A DNA stretch of 64,000 nucleotides from Diphasiastrum complanatum. Its lineage: Eukaryota; Streptophyta; Lycopodiopsida; Lycopodiales; Lycopodiaceae. Both the position numbers and the translations under genes were made by a program. Shown here piece by piece: positions 1 through 42,830 of this stretch; within the stretch, counting starts at the first letter, position 1, and each line of letters starts with the position of its first letter. Below the pieces are notes generated by a model that had not been told where the DNA came from, did not search any database, and saw nothing but the letters and a program-made list of their open reading frames with translations. The DNA is taken from contig CM055109.1 of the NCBI GenBank assembly GCA_029204225.1, forward strand, positions 30,528,698 through 30,592,697, written 5' to 3'.

Positions 1-1397
1 AGACTTGAACACATTCGTGTGAAAGATAAAAGATCTGTTTATTTCCTTGTAGAATTTTGGTGCAAAAAATACAATTTTTAAGGAAAAACAGCTTAGTTAT
101 TATCTTCGAGCCCTACCCAGGTCATTCCATACAACAAGAATCTTATTGGCAAAAGATGCGACAATGACACTTCAAAAGGCAATGGATGGAGATAAGGAGA
201 AAGCAGAAGCTCGTGAACGCTATGACGACAATGGTGATTCCAAAAATGCTCTATTTACTCAGAAGAATAAATCTTCTAAGAAGTCTAAGTTTAAGAGGGA
301 GTCATCTAAAAAGAATGAGTCTATGACTAATGAGCAACAATCTGGAAAGAACAGAATAATTCTGGTGATAAGAAGATCTGCAACAGATGCAGAAGATTAG
401 GTCACACAGAAGAAAAGTGTTGGTTAAATTCAAAAATTGAGTGCATTCATTGTCATAAATGGGGTGCAGTAGCAGAATCCCAGAAACAAAAGGGAGCATA
501 ATCATAGCGAACCTTCAGATTCAAACTATGTCGAAGACAAAGCAGAATGCTGCAGAGCAGCAGAAGACAGGACGACGAGGAACTCAACAGCTTATGTTAG
601 TGCTGGTCTATGTTGTTCATCTAATTCAATTCGAGAAGTAGTACTTGATTTGGGAGCCACCTCACATTTTGTTTCCTTGAAACAAATATTGTTTGAGTAC
701 AAGAAGACGAACTATTCGAGATTCATTATACTTGGAGACGGTTCCAAGCGTGTGGTTGATGGAACTGGTGCATTATGACTGGACATGAATCAGGGAGACA
801 AGAAAACGGAGGAAGTTTTCTCTGTCCCTACTCTTGAAAAAGATCTTCTATCCGTAGATAAGATAGTCGATACAGACATGTCAGTAACCTTTTCAAAGAA
901 CTCTTGTAAACTGTTCAAGGAAGATTCTGATAACCTAGTTGCTAAAGGCAACATAGAAGAAAATTTATATCACCTGAACATTCAAACAAGAATCGAACAA
1001 GCCAATCAAACTCAGGAATCAACAAATATATTGTGGCATAAGAGGCTATCTCACATAAATATGGAAGCCTTGTACCAGCCAACAAAAGTCAGAGAATTCA
1101 AGGAGTTGAAATTAAAAGCAGACATTTTTGAACTACTTGCGAATCATGTCTTAAAGGCAAGATGACTAGAACACCTTTTAGTAAGGATGTTTATAAAGCA
1201 ACTAAGGTACTTGAAATTGTGCATTTAGATATTTGTGGACCATTCGGAATATTGTCGGTGGTGATGCAAAGTACTTCATTACGTTTATTGATGACTTCAG
1301 CAAGTTCGTTGTGGTATACTTTATTTGTACTAAATCTTAAGCTTTCGAGAAATTCGTTGAGTATACGAATTGGGCTGAGAAGTAGACAAACAATAAG

Positions 1398-2030
1398 TTG
1401 AAGCAAATTTGCACAAATCGTGGAGGTGAGTACATTTCCAATGAATTCAAAGCTTACTATACTGATCGAGGTATTATGCACACGAAAACTGCATCTTACA
1501 CACCTCAGCACAATGGAATAGCTGAACGAAGGAATCGTACAATTATGGAAGCTGCAAGGTGTATGATGGCTCATGCGAAAGCACCAAAACAGTTGTGGAG
1601 AGAAGTAGTGGCTACATCAAATTATCTTCAGAATTGTATTCTGAAATCTCGAATACCGGATAAAACTTCTCATGAGATATGGTGGAAGACAAAGCCAAAT
1701 CTAACACATGTTCGGACATTTGGATGCGTAGTGTATATGCACATACTATATAAGCTGAGAAAGAAACTTGATGAAAAGACAGAACAAGATTTTCTGGTAG
1801 GATTCAAGTTACATTCATCATATTATCGTGTCTATGTACCCGAAACTGGCAAGATAAAAACTGTTCGAGATGTTAAATTTGATGAGACGAAATACATAGT
1901 AGACAGTGATCTAATTGGCTATGAGATTCTCAGAAACTATTATGAGCTACCAACGACGACAGAAGTAAAACAAACAGAAGATGAAAGAGAATTATCATAT
2001 TCAAAGGGAGGTCTAAGATTTAGTACCTGA
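1398..2030 (+). pseudogene. Copia integrase C-terminal half (longest open piece)
   Basis: 210 codons open. Shows GGEYISNEF, YTPQHNGIAERRNRT (third catalytic residue Glu present) and the FGCVVYMHI block, then the start of the copia linker to RT. The motif before GGEY is TNR where TDR/SDN is expected, so the second catalytic Asp is missing. Confidence 0.88.
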
Positions 2031-2079
2031 CAGACTCAAATCGCCAGTTCTAATTCCAACAGAAAAGCTCGAATCAGAA

Positions 2080-2973
2080 TTGAACTTGAAACCATCTATG
2101 AGAAGATTTGACAGACAACGAAAACCAGCAGAAAGATACGGTCAAGATGTTTTTAACATAGCCATCGAATTTTGTGGATTCTTTGATGAACCTCAAACAT
2201 TCGAGAAAGCTGTTGATGGACCAGATAAAGATCGCTGGATTCAAACAATGGAGGACGAAATGTCATCCATGTATAAGAACAATGTATGGACACTTGCACT
2301 AATACCTAATGGTAGAAGACCAGTCAAATGCAAGTGGATCCACAAGATCAAAACAGGTCCTGATGGAGAAAACATCAGATACAAAGCAAGGTTGCTAAAG
2401 GATTTTCACATAAGTATGAAATCAACTACACTGATACTTTTTTACCGGTAGTCAAACATACATCAATTCTCTTTTTATTTGTGTATGCAGTGGTTCATGA
2501 TTTGAAAATCCATATTGTGGATGAGAAGACTGCTTTCTTGAATGCAGAATTGGAAGAAGACTTATTCATGGACCAACCACTTGGTTTTGTAAGCCAAGAA
2601 TATCCAGAATATACTACGTTCCTTAGGCTTCAAACCTCTATTTGTTGAGTCAAATGTCTATATCAAGCATGTCCATAATGAAATAATCATTCTAGTTGTT
2701 TATGTTGATGGCACGCTTATCTTCTCAAGAAGAGATAAGTTGATTTCAGATGTCAAAAGAAACATTTCTGAAATATTTGAGATTGCTGACCTAGGAAAAG
2801 CTAAAATCTATCTAGGCTTGCAGATCGTGAGAGAGTTTGAAGGTGGTAAGTTGTATCTTCACCAACAAAAGTACACTCAAAAGATCATTGAAGACTTCAA
2901 CATGCTCGAATGCAAAGGTGTACATACTCACATGATACTTGGAACAATACTGGGCAAGGCAGATTGTCCGTAG
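2080..2973 (+). pseudogene. Copia reverse transcriptase, frameshifted and internally deleted
   Basis: The N-terminal part reads EDEMSSMYKNNVWTL and KCKWIHKIK. A small deletion near 2,390 breaks the ARLVAKGF block. After QPLGFV (about 2,590) the frame jumps to LRSLGFKPLFVESNVYIKH, so some tens of codons of the palm are gone. YVDG replaces YVDD at 2,701. The C-terminal part has ADLGKAKIYLGLQI and QQKYTQKIIEDF. Confidence 0.88.
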
Positions 2974-3114
2974 ACTCTCGAGGAAGAGGAACGAATGGCC
3001 AAAACACCCTATCGTAGGCTGATTGGATCATTGTTATATCTAGCAGACAACACCAGACCTGATATAGCATTTGGTAAATACAGGCTAAGCCAATATAATT
3101 AGAACCTAGGATCG

Positions 3115-3752
3115 TTGCATTGGAAGTTGGCAAAGAGACCACTACAATATCTCCAGGAAACGAAAGGCTATGGACTGTGTTATTTGAAGAAAGCTGGATT
3201 TCACATTGAATATTATAGTGACGCAAGCTGGGCATCCATGAAGGATAATAGCAAAAGTATTTTAGGAGATTGTACTCTAACATCTGGTGCAGCCATACTC
3301 TAGATAAGCAAGAAGCAAACAGCAGTAGCTCAATCTTTCTGTGAAGCGGAATATGTAGCAGTAGCCAAAATGGCAAATGAGCTGATCTGGATCAAATAGA
3401 TGTTGGAAGGATTTGATGAATCTATTTCTGAACCTTATGTCTTATTAGTGGATAATACTTTAGCAATCTATCTTACGAAAGATCCTCTCACTCAAAAACG
3501 AAGCACATAGTTATCAAGTATCATGTGATTTGGGACTTAGTCGAGAAGAAGATACTGAAGACAGTCTTCATACCCACAGAGAAAATGACAGCTGATATCT
3601 TTACAAAGCCACTCAGTAGAGCTTTGTTCGAGAAGCAGCGGAGAAAATTGGGATTAATCCAACTGCCCACTTTGAGAGGGAGCTATAAAACAACTGATCA
3701 GACAGATCTTGATTCTACTAACAAAGCGCGCAGTTTACTTGACAAAGGATAA
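3115..3752 (+). pseudogene. Copia RNase H and pol C-terminus
   Basis: RNase H reads YYSDASWASMKDNSKSI, then CEAEYVA and VDNTLAIYLTKDP across two stops (3,301 and 3,397), then IKYHVIWDLVEK, MTADIFTKPLS and KLGLI. It runs into the purine-rich TTGAGAGGGAG near 3,673, the polypurine tract before the 3' LTR. Confidence 0.85.
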
Positions 3753-4640
3753 GAAACGAACGTGAACTCAAAACCTTTTTATTTGTGATCAACCTCAAAG
3801 GATTCGCAAACTTTGTCTTGTAGTCAACTCGAAAGATTCGCGAAACGTTTTCTTGTAGAAGCTCATGGTTTTTCTTGTTGAAGCTTGAAATATTCGCGAA
3901 CAGAATCTTGTCGCAAAATATTCTGTTTCTTGTTCAAACCTCAGATGTTGCGAAATTGTCGTGAACAATTCACAAAATCTTCTAGATTGTTCTTCAAGCT
4001 CACATGTCACGAACAGTTCGCAAAATATTTCTGGATTTCTTCTTCATGCTCAAAGTTGTCATCTGTTGCGAACAATTTGCAAAAGATGAAAATGTCGCGA
4101 AGAGACAAGTGTCACGAACAATTCGCGAAACACGAAGCTAAGACGAAGAGATAGACTATCACGAATAATTCGCGAACAAAAATTATTCGACCCTGAAAAC
4201 AGAACGTCTATTTGAATATCAACCATCGTAAACGGTTAGATATCTACTGCTACAGAAATAAAAGCCAAAAGACTTGTAAATAAAAGGCCAAAAGACTTGT
4301 CTTGTAGCAATATAAATACATGTGCACTACTCCTTGTAACACACTCACTCAATCAGAGACACAACAACAAGATAAGACAGCAAGAGATGTATATTGATGA
4401 ATCAGATTCAAAGCTATAAAAATTTGTTTTTGATCAATAGTTTCTTATTGTCTAAATTGTCCTAAGTTGTCTCTTACTTCCGCATATTATTTCTGCATGC
4501 ATATTCAATCAAGGCAAACATTGTTCTATTAGTACATAGATCATATACAGACCCGATTGAAGACACTGATATTAGTTTGATTTATTCAAACTCTCATTGT
4601 ATTCTCTGTGGAAGAATAATTACTATTTTTCCTACAGAAA
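3684..4640 (+). mobile_element. 3' LTR of the copia element
   Basis: Follows the polypurine tract. Contains a U3 array of TTCGCGAA-type words (3,800-4,180), a tandem AAAGACTTGT duplication (about 4,265-4,300), a TATA box TATAAATA (4,311-4,318) and a T/CA-rich downstream part. Exact ends are uncertain because the start lacks a clean TG and the 5' LTR is outside the window. Confidence 0.6.
3795..4180. repeat. Array of TTCGCGAA-like words in copia U3
   Basis: ATTCGCGAA, TTCGCAAA, GTTGCGAA, GTCACGAA and GAACAATTCGCGAA recur about every 25-45 bp over 385 bp. Each TTCGCGAA is a dyad of the form TTCnnGAA. U3 repeats usually act as enhancers of LTR transcription; the factor is not known. Confidence 0.6.
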
Positions 4641-5571
4641 CCTCTACGAAGGTTAACTCTCGTAGGAAGTAAAAATTTCACTATTTGCGAGGGTTCAGAA
4701 CCACTAATTGGGTCTGATCTTCACCAATATTCAGTACTAACTCTCGTAGGCTTCATCGCTAATGGAAAATGACATTCTGAAGCTAATGGAGTAGTTTGCG
4801 AGAGTTACTTCCGGAAGGATTTTCTAGATCTTATGATTTTGTTGATTTTTCAGCACTTAAATCCAATTTTCTGCTCATTGGAACCAAACTAACTCTCGCA
4901 GGCTTTTCTATGTCCTTGTCTCACTAAGATGGAATTTTAGAATTCTCTGCGAGGTTTCTTGACCACTAGAATTGAAAATTTTTGTGTCTGCGAGGGTTCT
5001 AATGGATTTTTCCGTCTTTTTCTCATTGGGAGCCTTTGCACTGGCACTTAGACTGTGAACTAATTCTCACAAGCTTCTCTGTGTCCTGGTCTCACTAAGA
5101 TGGAACTTCAGAGAGCTCTGCGATAGTTCTTATGGAAATCTGAATTTTTTTTATTTTTTTACAAGGGTTTTTCGAAATTTTTTTTTCCTGTGATTTTTGC
5201 AATCTGCTTGGAACTAACTCTTGCAGGCTTCTATGCAAGTCTGGGACAATACCCTAGATCTGCTGCCAGTCATGCAAGGGTTAACTCTCACTAGTTTTGG
5301 AGAAAATGAAATCTGATGGGATTTTTGGCTCTTTTTCCCTCCAAAATACAGATTGGTGTGTTTTTTGGATTTTTTCAAGGTTTGATTTGGATTTCAAGCC
5401 CTTAGAGGCTGTTTAGGGCCTCCTCTACCCTCTAACACCTCCTCCGCTAGTTGTGAATAGTCCAAACACAAAAAAAATACAGAAAACTAACTATCTCTAC
5501 CCCAAAATCCACCTAAAACACTAAAAAGCAAGAAACAACTAAAAGATAGTTATACTAGTTAGAGAAAACCT
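4641..5571 (-). mobile_element. Leader of Athila-like gypsy element D (minus strand)
   Basis: The part at 5,200-5,571 is the reverse complement of the plus-strand leader at 57,926-58,298, base-similar over about 370 bp. From about 4,650 to 5,290 an 11-12-bp word (AACTCTCGCAGG) recurs roughly a dozen times, alternating with its reverse complement (CTGCGAGGGTT). Confidence 0.65.
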
Positions 5572-5589
5572 ATCCCAGCAACGGCGCCA
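5572..5589 (-). other. Primer-binding site of element D (tRNA-Asp type)
   Basis: On the minus strand TGGCGCCGTTGCTGGGAT, near-identical to TGGCGCCGTTGCCGGGGA, complementary to the 3' end of plant tRNA-Asp and used by Athila/Tat gypsy elements. The LTR end CTTACA lies just upstream. Confidence 0.7.
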
Positions 5590-5756
5590 CTGTAAGGATG
5601 TAGATTTGGTCAGTGAGCAGCCCTTCCGCCTGTCAAAGGGGGTTAGAACACTTGGATAGGATCCTAACCTAGCTTAGATGCTACTTTTAGTTGATCTCTA
5701 CTTTTTACCTTAACACTACCCCTTCCTACATTATCCATACATTCATCATGAGTAAT

Positions 5757-5848
<92 letters not shown>

Positions 5849-6260
5849 AAAGAAGTAGAGGAAGGGAGAGAGAGAATTAGATAGAGAGAAGGTGGAGAAA
5901 GGGAGAGTGAGGGTGGAGGTTAGCTCACTTGCTCGTTTTACTTGCTAAAGGAGAAACTTTAACTATTGAAAACAAGAAAGAGCATGAACTTGAAAGCAAG
6001 AGCAACAACAACAAGAAAATAGCAAGCATTGAATAGCAAATGAGGATGCTTCTCTTCCAAAAATGGTAGAGTTTCCTCCTTCTCATTAAGCATGCAAATA
6101 GAGTACATGAGGTGTCTTTTTATAAATGGGAAAAGCTCTTGCCCCAGAATACTATTGGCTAATATGTACACTAATCCTATCCATTCATCTTGGACCCAAC
6201 TTGATCCAAATGTCTTAAAAAAGTACATTGGATTTCACATGATTTATGTGAGTCCCCAGG
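5590..6260 (-). mobile_element. LTR of Athila-like element D, partial
   Basis: Reverse complement matches the LTR at about 57,335-57,907: shared blocks are the promoter with TTTATAAA, GAATGGATAGGAT, ATATTAGCCAATAG and CTTTGACAGGCGGAAGGGCTG. Interrupted by a (GA)n tract. Similarity stops near 6,260, so the 5' end is truncated. Confidence 0.65.
5760..5845. repeat. (GA)n microsatellite, about 86 bp
   Basis: Uninterrupted AG dinucleotides, followed by a GA-rich degenerate stretch to about 5,910. Confidence 0.97.
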
Positions 6261-7689
6261 TATATGGAAGATCAAGAGATTGATCTTAATGAGCTTCATT
6301 AACACTAAGAGAAAATTGTCTATTTGGAGCTTGTCAAAGGCATTGAAATAAAACCCAATGGTCAGGGCAATAAGGATGTATTTTTGCAGGTCATTGAAGA
6401 CTCAAATAAGGTCAAAGAAATAGCAAGGAAGTGTGGTTCTAGCCTACCTTACTTATCTTACTTCATGTTTGAACAATGTCACGTCAATATGTGAAAATTG
6501 CCAAGTTTTGGTGAATCTATGTGCATTTTTTTTGTATAAGATGGATCTTAAAGATGCACTAATACTCTTTGCTGGTTTTGTTGATGCAAAAGGAGCTAGG
6601 ACAGCATCATTGTTGCGCTCATTACATCATAAGTTTCCATGTATTGGTGATTCTTTATGGCAAGGTGGCAATGGAGGCTCATTCATGGTGCTTTTTCGTA
6701 CATATAACTCACATGACGTGGAATATGGAGGAAGTGAGCAAACTAACATTCATGATTTTGTTTTCAATCATGTTTGCTGCTATTTTATAGAGATATCAAA
6801 GGTGGAAGCATGGAGGAACCCATTCATTATGATTCTATGTCACTCTTTGTGCTGTTTTTCCATCTTGATATGTAAAATTGATATAAGAAATAGTGAAGCA
6901 TCCAATAGGGACATTATTCTCTATATCAATTATGAAATCTTTCCATTTTATATTTATATATACTCAAAGGAAAAGACTTATTCATAAAGCATAGATCACA
7001 TCTTGGTTTATGCTCTAAATCTATGCTAAAACTAGTTGAAGATGGAGTGTGAAAATTACTCACAAGTTTTCTACATTTCTACATAGTTTGGCAATTTGGG
7101 TCTATAGGAGGCCAAATATGAAAATAAACTGTACATGGTTGGTTCCCACGTGTGAAACCAGTGCACATGATTATTTTTAGACTTGGCTCCGAGTTATTTG
7201 GTCACTTAGTAAAAGCTCATGTTTAGCTTTATTTTGATGATTTTGGCCAATATGACTATTTTAGGGCTAGTGTTGATAAGGTTGGCTAAAATCATCCATT
7301 TGGAGGGGAGAGAGTCTTCAGTTATTGCTTAATATAGTAGGTTAGATGCTGGAATAGTTTCATTAAGAAGTATTACCATTTTGGATGCCTTAGAGTCAAT
7401 TCTAGCTTGTTATTTGTAGTTCTCTTCTACTTGTGTGTAGAGAACTTGTTGTAAGCTTGATCAATTTCTTTTGGAGGGAGGAAATAAATGCTTATTTGTT
7501 GTAAGGCCTGTTTACAGAGAATTAATTCAGATCCATTTATTTTTTTTATTTTTTTTCAATTCCATCAAGTTATGTTGAGTAGATCTTGATCAAATTGTCA
7601 ATTCTATGTGTAGAATTATCTACAAATGTAAGATAGATTTTTTGTGTATCTTCTATTATGCCTATATCTATATTTTAGATCATTTTGGA

Positions 7690-7690
<1 letters not shown>
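6261..7690. other. AT-rich stretch without recognised genes
   Basis: A 184-codon frame at 6,433-6,987 has no motif or composition suggesting a gene. Nothing else is recognised. Confidence 0.5.
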
Positions 7691-8760
<1,070 letters not shown>

Positions 8761-9009
8761 CCGATTAGGGAGGCACAGAAAGGGTCCAACATCTTCTTGG
8801 CAAATGTGGATCTAACACCTATTTTGCTTGCATGTGGATCTTATGGATTTAGTTCTTTGAACTAGATGTGTAGAATGCTTGTGCTACTTTTAGGCTTGAA
8901 TGTGATAGCATGATTAACGAAGACAATACAAGCATTCAACATCCATAATTTATCACATACACACAAAATAGGAGGTCCTTCAACAAAGGAAGTAGAAAGT
9001 GGAGGAAAT

Positions 9010-12360
<3,351 letters not shown>

Positions 12361-12365
12361 ATGAG

Positions 12366-12420
12366 TGTGTGTGTGTGTGTGTGGGTGTGTGCGTGTGCGT
12401 GTGCATGTATGTGTGTGCAC
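12366..12420. repeat. (GT)n/(GC-GT) microsatellite in the probable PAH 3' UTR
   Basis: About 55 bp of GT with GC and AT interruptions, 30 bp past the PAH stop on the sense strand. Confidence 0.9.
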
Positions 12421-12451
12421 ATGAATGAATAAACTCCAAGCCTGTACAGGA

Positions 12452-37687
<25,236 letters not shown>

Positions 37688-37688
37688 T

Positions 37689-37724
37689 TTAATATATTCC
37701 AAAGTTTGGACAACGTGCACACAT
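37689..37724 (-). other. Minimal uORF abutting the PAH start codon
   Basis: ATG at 37,724 opens an 11-codon frame (MCARCPNFGIY) whose TAA ends one base before the PAH ATG at 37,687. If this stretch is in the mature leader, ribosomes finishing the uORF would sit on the main start, a geometry suited to reinitiation control. Conservation is unknown. Confidence 0.35.
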
Positions 37725-38913
37725 CGAAGCTTGCTTGTTGGAATCAGAAATTGAAGAGAAGATATAATTCAGGCTGAGCTTTGTTTTCAGCCGTTTGCAG
37801 GCACGGTATGCTCCCGCCTTTATTTAGCTACAAACATACAGCTGATTCTCCGTAGATAAGAAACGTGAACATGCAATTGCCTAATTGCGGCAAATACACA
37901 AATTACTATTGGAATAAAAAAGGCTATCTATATGTGCTAGTAGTAGCCTGTGAAGAATCAAATGTTGTAACGAATCGGAGAAATCCGTTATATCTCATGC
38001 CTTCAGGCAGTCAAATCTTTTTTCTCACGGTCTCTTTCTAGAGTTTCGTTTCAGTTTGTGGAAATAGTTCAGACTCGATATTGCCTAAAAAGCGACAAAT
38101 ATGCTCAAAGTGAGTCGAAACGCGAACGATCATGTTACAATCATCAGAGACGTCCTAAGTTCCATATAAACTGGAAAACGCCCTTACTTTGCCAAACTGC
38201 TACCGGAATGTGGATATGTCCATCATGACAAAGTACAGATTTCATAGGTTTAAAAGATGCTGCATGACACAATAATGATTAGGGCATGAGTTTGATGAAT
38301 GTCAAATTTCATTAAGTTTGAGAGACCTATACGATGGAAGGTTATGCATTTGAAGGAAAACACAGACAGCTTCAATTATTGGCTCCAAATGAAACACACT
38401 CACACAAAGCTGCCAAACAAACACGGAAAACTAGCTCCAAAACCGGCACACGCCAACTTCTGCAAGTGAATAGCAGCTCAAGGACAGGGAAAGATAAATG
38501 ATATGTCTACATTGCATTTCCGATAATAGGCAAAGGCATGAACATGAATACTCGAGGATGATTCCGTAGCTGCGAATTTGAATCAAATAGAAACGAAACG
38601 CGGTGCACTAAAATAAAAACCTTCGTTACAATCCCCCTTATCCCAAAACCATCTATACGGTGCAATTGCGTCGACTTTCTAAAGAATTTCCACCAGGTTC
38701 ACGAAAAACCTTCAAAAGGCAACAATATTGAACGGCCGCAAGCAAATAGCCAAGAGCAGCCCCCTTACTCACACATCTCACCGGAAAACAAATCAAACTA
38801 CTCAACCAAATCTAAGATCATATGCAAATCGAAGTTGCGGGGTCGAGAGCGAGACAAAACCACAAGAGCCTGAGCGAAAAAACAAAACAAAGCCAATGAG
38901 GATCCAATCAAAC

Positions 38914-39200
38914 CTCAAAGAATCAAGCGCTTTCCAGGCATGTCCTGCAGCAGCTGCCCCGGTGACACAAAAGCTGAATGCCAGAGATGAAAACAAAAAA
39001 TGGCGCAGCGGAAAGCATCGAATGCAACGAAGATCGCTCTCGCCTCCAGAAATCGAGAGCCAGCGAGCGAGAGAGCGAGCAAGCCAACAAGAGAATGCGA
39101 GAAACGACGACGCTTGCGTCTCTTCTCTTCTCTCTTATTTCTCTTCTCCTTCTTCTCGTTTCTGCGACGTCGAGGACGATCGATGACAAAAAACTGGAGC
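38914..39200 (-). other. PAH: Probable non-coding leader exon of PAH and start of its 5' UTR intron
   Basis: On the minus strand this is a CT-rich stretch typical of plant 5' leaders, ending TTTGAG|GTTTGATT at 38,913, a good donor. No coding similarity is visible between here and the PAH ATG 1.2 kb further on, so an intron in the leader is inferred. Its acceptor would lie near 37,735-37,790 (AACAAG or TGCAG candidates). Neither the transcription start nor the acceptor can be fixed from sequence alone. The exon would carry two overlapping uORFs. Confidence 0.5.
38923..39018 (-). other. Upstream ORF, 31 codons, in the inferred PAH leader
   Basis: ATG at 39,018 and TGA ending at 38,923, wholly inside the inferred leader exon, ten bases before the donor. 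A second uORF (MPGKRLIL, 38,941-38,915) overlaps it in another frame. Neither peptide is recognised. Their relevance depends on the true transcription start. Confidence 0.4.
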
Positions 39201-39318
39201 AAAAGGAAAACGCAAACGCAGAAACAAACGGCATATGCTTTGAATATCTCACAGCCTTTGTACTTTTGAGCTCCAGCGCCCTAACACCTCCCACCACCGT
39301 CCGATCCACAAACCTCGT

Positions 39319-39680
39319 TCCGATTTCGCCACGTCTCCATCGGGTCCACTGTTGAGAGACATCCACGTGTCTCTTACAACACGTGTCACAATCTGCATGG
39401 TCTACACCGTGCCACGTCATCGCGGCGTTTAACAGCACACGACGCATTAGAAATCTCCATCATTGGATCCAGGTCCAACCGCTCCGATTTTGCCACGTTT
39501 CAAGACACTACACCATACTTCCAAGTGTCACTATGCCACGTGTCAAAGATCTAGCGGGTGGCTGTCAGATAGATCGTGCCATTGAGTACGGTGCAGGTCC
39601 ACCAACCGACGACCTCGCCAATCAGGAATTTCCGACAACTTGATGTTCTGGGCTTTTTTTATCCTACGTGGCACGGGCGA
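39319..39680. promoter_or_regulatory. PAH promoter segment with clustered ACGT/G-box elements
   Basis: Seven ACGT cores lie within 342 bp upstream of the inferred leader: three CACGTG G-boxes (39,364-39,369; 39,380-39,385; 39,537-39,542), GCCACGTC (39,331 and 39,414), GCCACGTT (39,495) and ACGTGGC (39,666). These are the classical plant bZIP/bHLH targets (G-box, ABRE). Two of them sit in an imperfect direct repeat, CCGATTT[TC]GCCACGT, at about 39,320 and 39,484. Position fits a promoter reading leftward into PAH; function is inferred. Confidence 0.55.
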
Positions 39681-39699
39681 CGAGAAAACCCAAGGGGCC

Positions 39700-41196
<1,497 letters not shown>

Positions 41197-41411
41197 CCCC
41201 CCGAACCCTAATCTCAAAGAAACCCTAACTTGTCACGCTTTCCATCTTGAAGGTCATGCTTTGCATAATTCTAGAACACTCATGGTATATATAGCATTAG
41301 TTTTATGGGACAAATTGAAAGGCACATGTCCATCAAACACACTCGTTGGTCAGAACCCTAATCACACGTGGACCAATGAAAAGCTCTAAAATGTGTTTTC
41401 TCCATAACATC

Positions 41412-41519
<108 letters not shown>

Positions 41520-42830
41520 GGACTCTACTACATGCATATTTTTCCATATTATATTTCCATAAGCAATACACTATGGGTGCCCTAAGTAACCATGTTGGCT
41601 TTTGCCTCGCCTTGTTAATTTAAATCTCTTCTACCTTATACATTCGAAGGGGCCTTTTCAAAATTTGTTAAAACTTGCTTAACAAGTCTCTGTTACATGG
41701 TGAAGATTGCTACACGAGTTTCAAGTTATAATCTAACGGTGTGCAATGTTGCTAGCTTAGTGCTCCAATTTTACCTCAATAAACTATAAGAAGAGGATTG
41801 GAATACCTTTGTTCCATCTTTCCTCTTGTGGTCTTTTGCTTTCTCCTCTCTTTGCTCTCTCTTTACTATCCCTACTACGATTGGCTACTACTACGATTTG
41901 ATGTGGTGGGGATACAGCAATGCTTATGGAAGGATAACACACTCTTGCCATTGCTCTTACAATAGATACAAGTTTGTTAGTTATTATTGGGCAGCGAACT
42001 ACTGTTGTTTTCTCTAGTTTTTTGCTTCATGATGAAGAGGTTTACTTGCCTTTGCAAGGGTGATTGATTGGCTAACCAATGCACTTATGATGTATGCTGG
42101 ACAACTTCGTAAAGCATAGGTAAAATCAGATTTTTCAGTTTACAATAGATCGCTGCCTCCATAGAGGATTGCGCCCACTTATAAGGTATGTATCTTGCGT
42201 GTAGCTATAATACCTTTGCTTTGGTACTGGTCATTGGTGAACCAGCACTATATGTGATTCAATGAGGAAGTTCTATCATGAACTAATGATATATCGTTGG
42301 TAAAACAACTCATTTTTTACCATAATATACACGTTTTTTGGTTTATAGTCCATCGTTGATGGATTTGCTAAATGTGATTCAATGAGGAAGTTTGTTCACT
42401 TGCTAATGATGAATCGCTATTGGTCATGTGCATTTTTACACCATAATGCATCGTTGTTATTACAACATTTAATATACATATTCGCTATTATTCTATCTCA
42501 TTGCATTCGTGTTGAATGTTCGTTAACTCTCACTCTTCTTTCGCAAGTATCATAAACGAAGAAATGTATGTATGTCTTTGACGCCTAATTGTTTTTACAT
42601 TTTTTTATATCAGAACATTGGTAAAAGAGTATTGCATGGTTGTCTCAGACACTTAATTGTTTTTGCAATCTCTCTCTATGGTTGTCTAAGACACCTAAAC
42701 TGATCAGAACAGCTCCGTCTTCCAAGTAATCCAAATCCTTATCATCAGTTATCATTGTTCATTGTTTCCATCTATTGGGACGATGGCCTCCATTTCCGCT
42801 TCGGCCCAGACCTTGTTGCTCCAACATTAG

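Larger units (their letters stand above)
1..3680 (+). mobile_element. Ty1-copia retrotransposon body, decayed gag-pol
   Basis: Plus strand; the 5' LTR lies before the window. Order: gag tail with a CX2CX4HX4C knuckle (CNRCRRLGHTEEKC, 379-420); protease DLGATSHFVS near 650-680, where the usual DSGA is DLGA; GAG-pre-integrase LWHKRLSHI (about 1,030) and CESC (about 1,140); integrase core 1,200-2,000; RT 2,080-2,960; RNase H 3,115-3,480; and an IFTKPL tail at about 3,600. Order PR-IN-RT-RH defines copia. Frameshifts near 400, 1,130 and 2,390 and several stops make it non-coding. The integrase catalytic Asp is Asn (codon 1,416-1,418) and the RT YVDD box reads YVDG (2,701-2,712). Confidence 0.9.

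Noticed and set aside
6433-6987. 184-codon open frame on the plus strand
   Set aside because: No family motif, Cys- and Ile-rich chance composition, AT-rich setting without splice partners.
38728-39447. Open frames on both strands around 39 kb (up to 174 codons)
   Set aside because: Low-complexity Arg/Glu/Ser translations of a CT-rich leader; better explained as 5' UTR and promoter of PAH.
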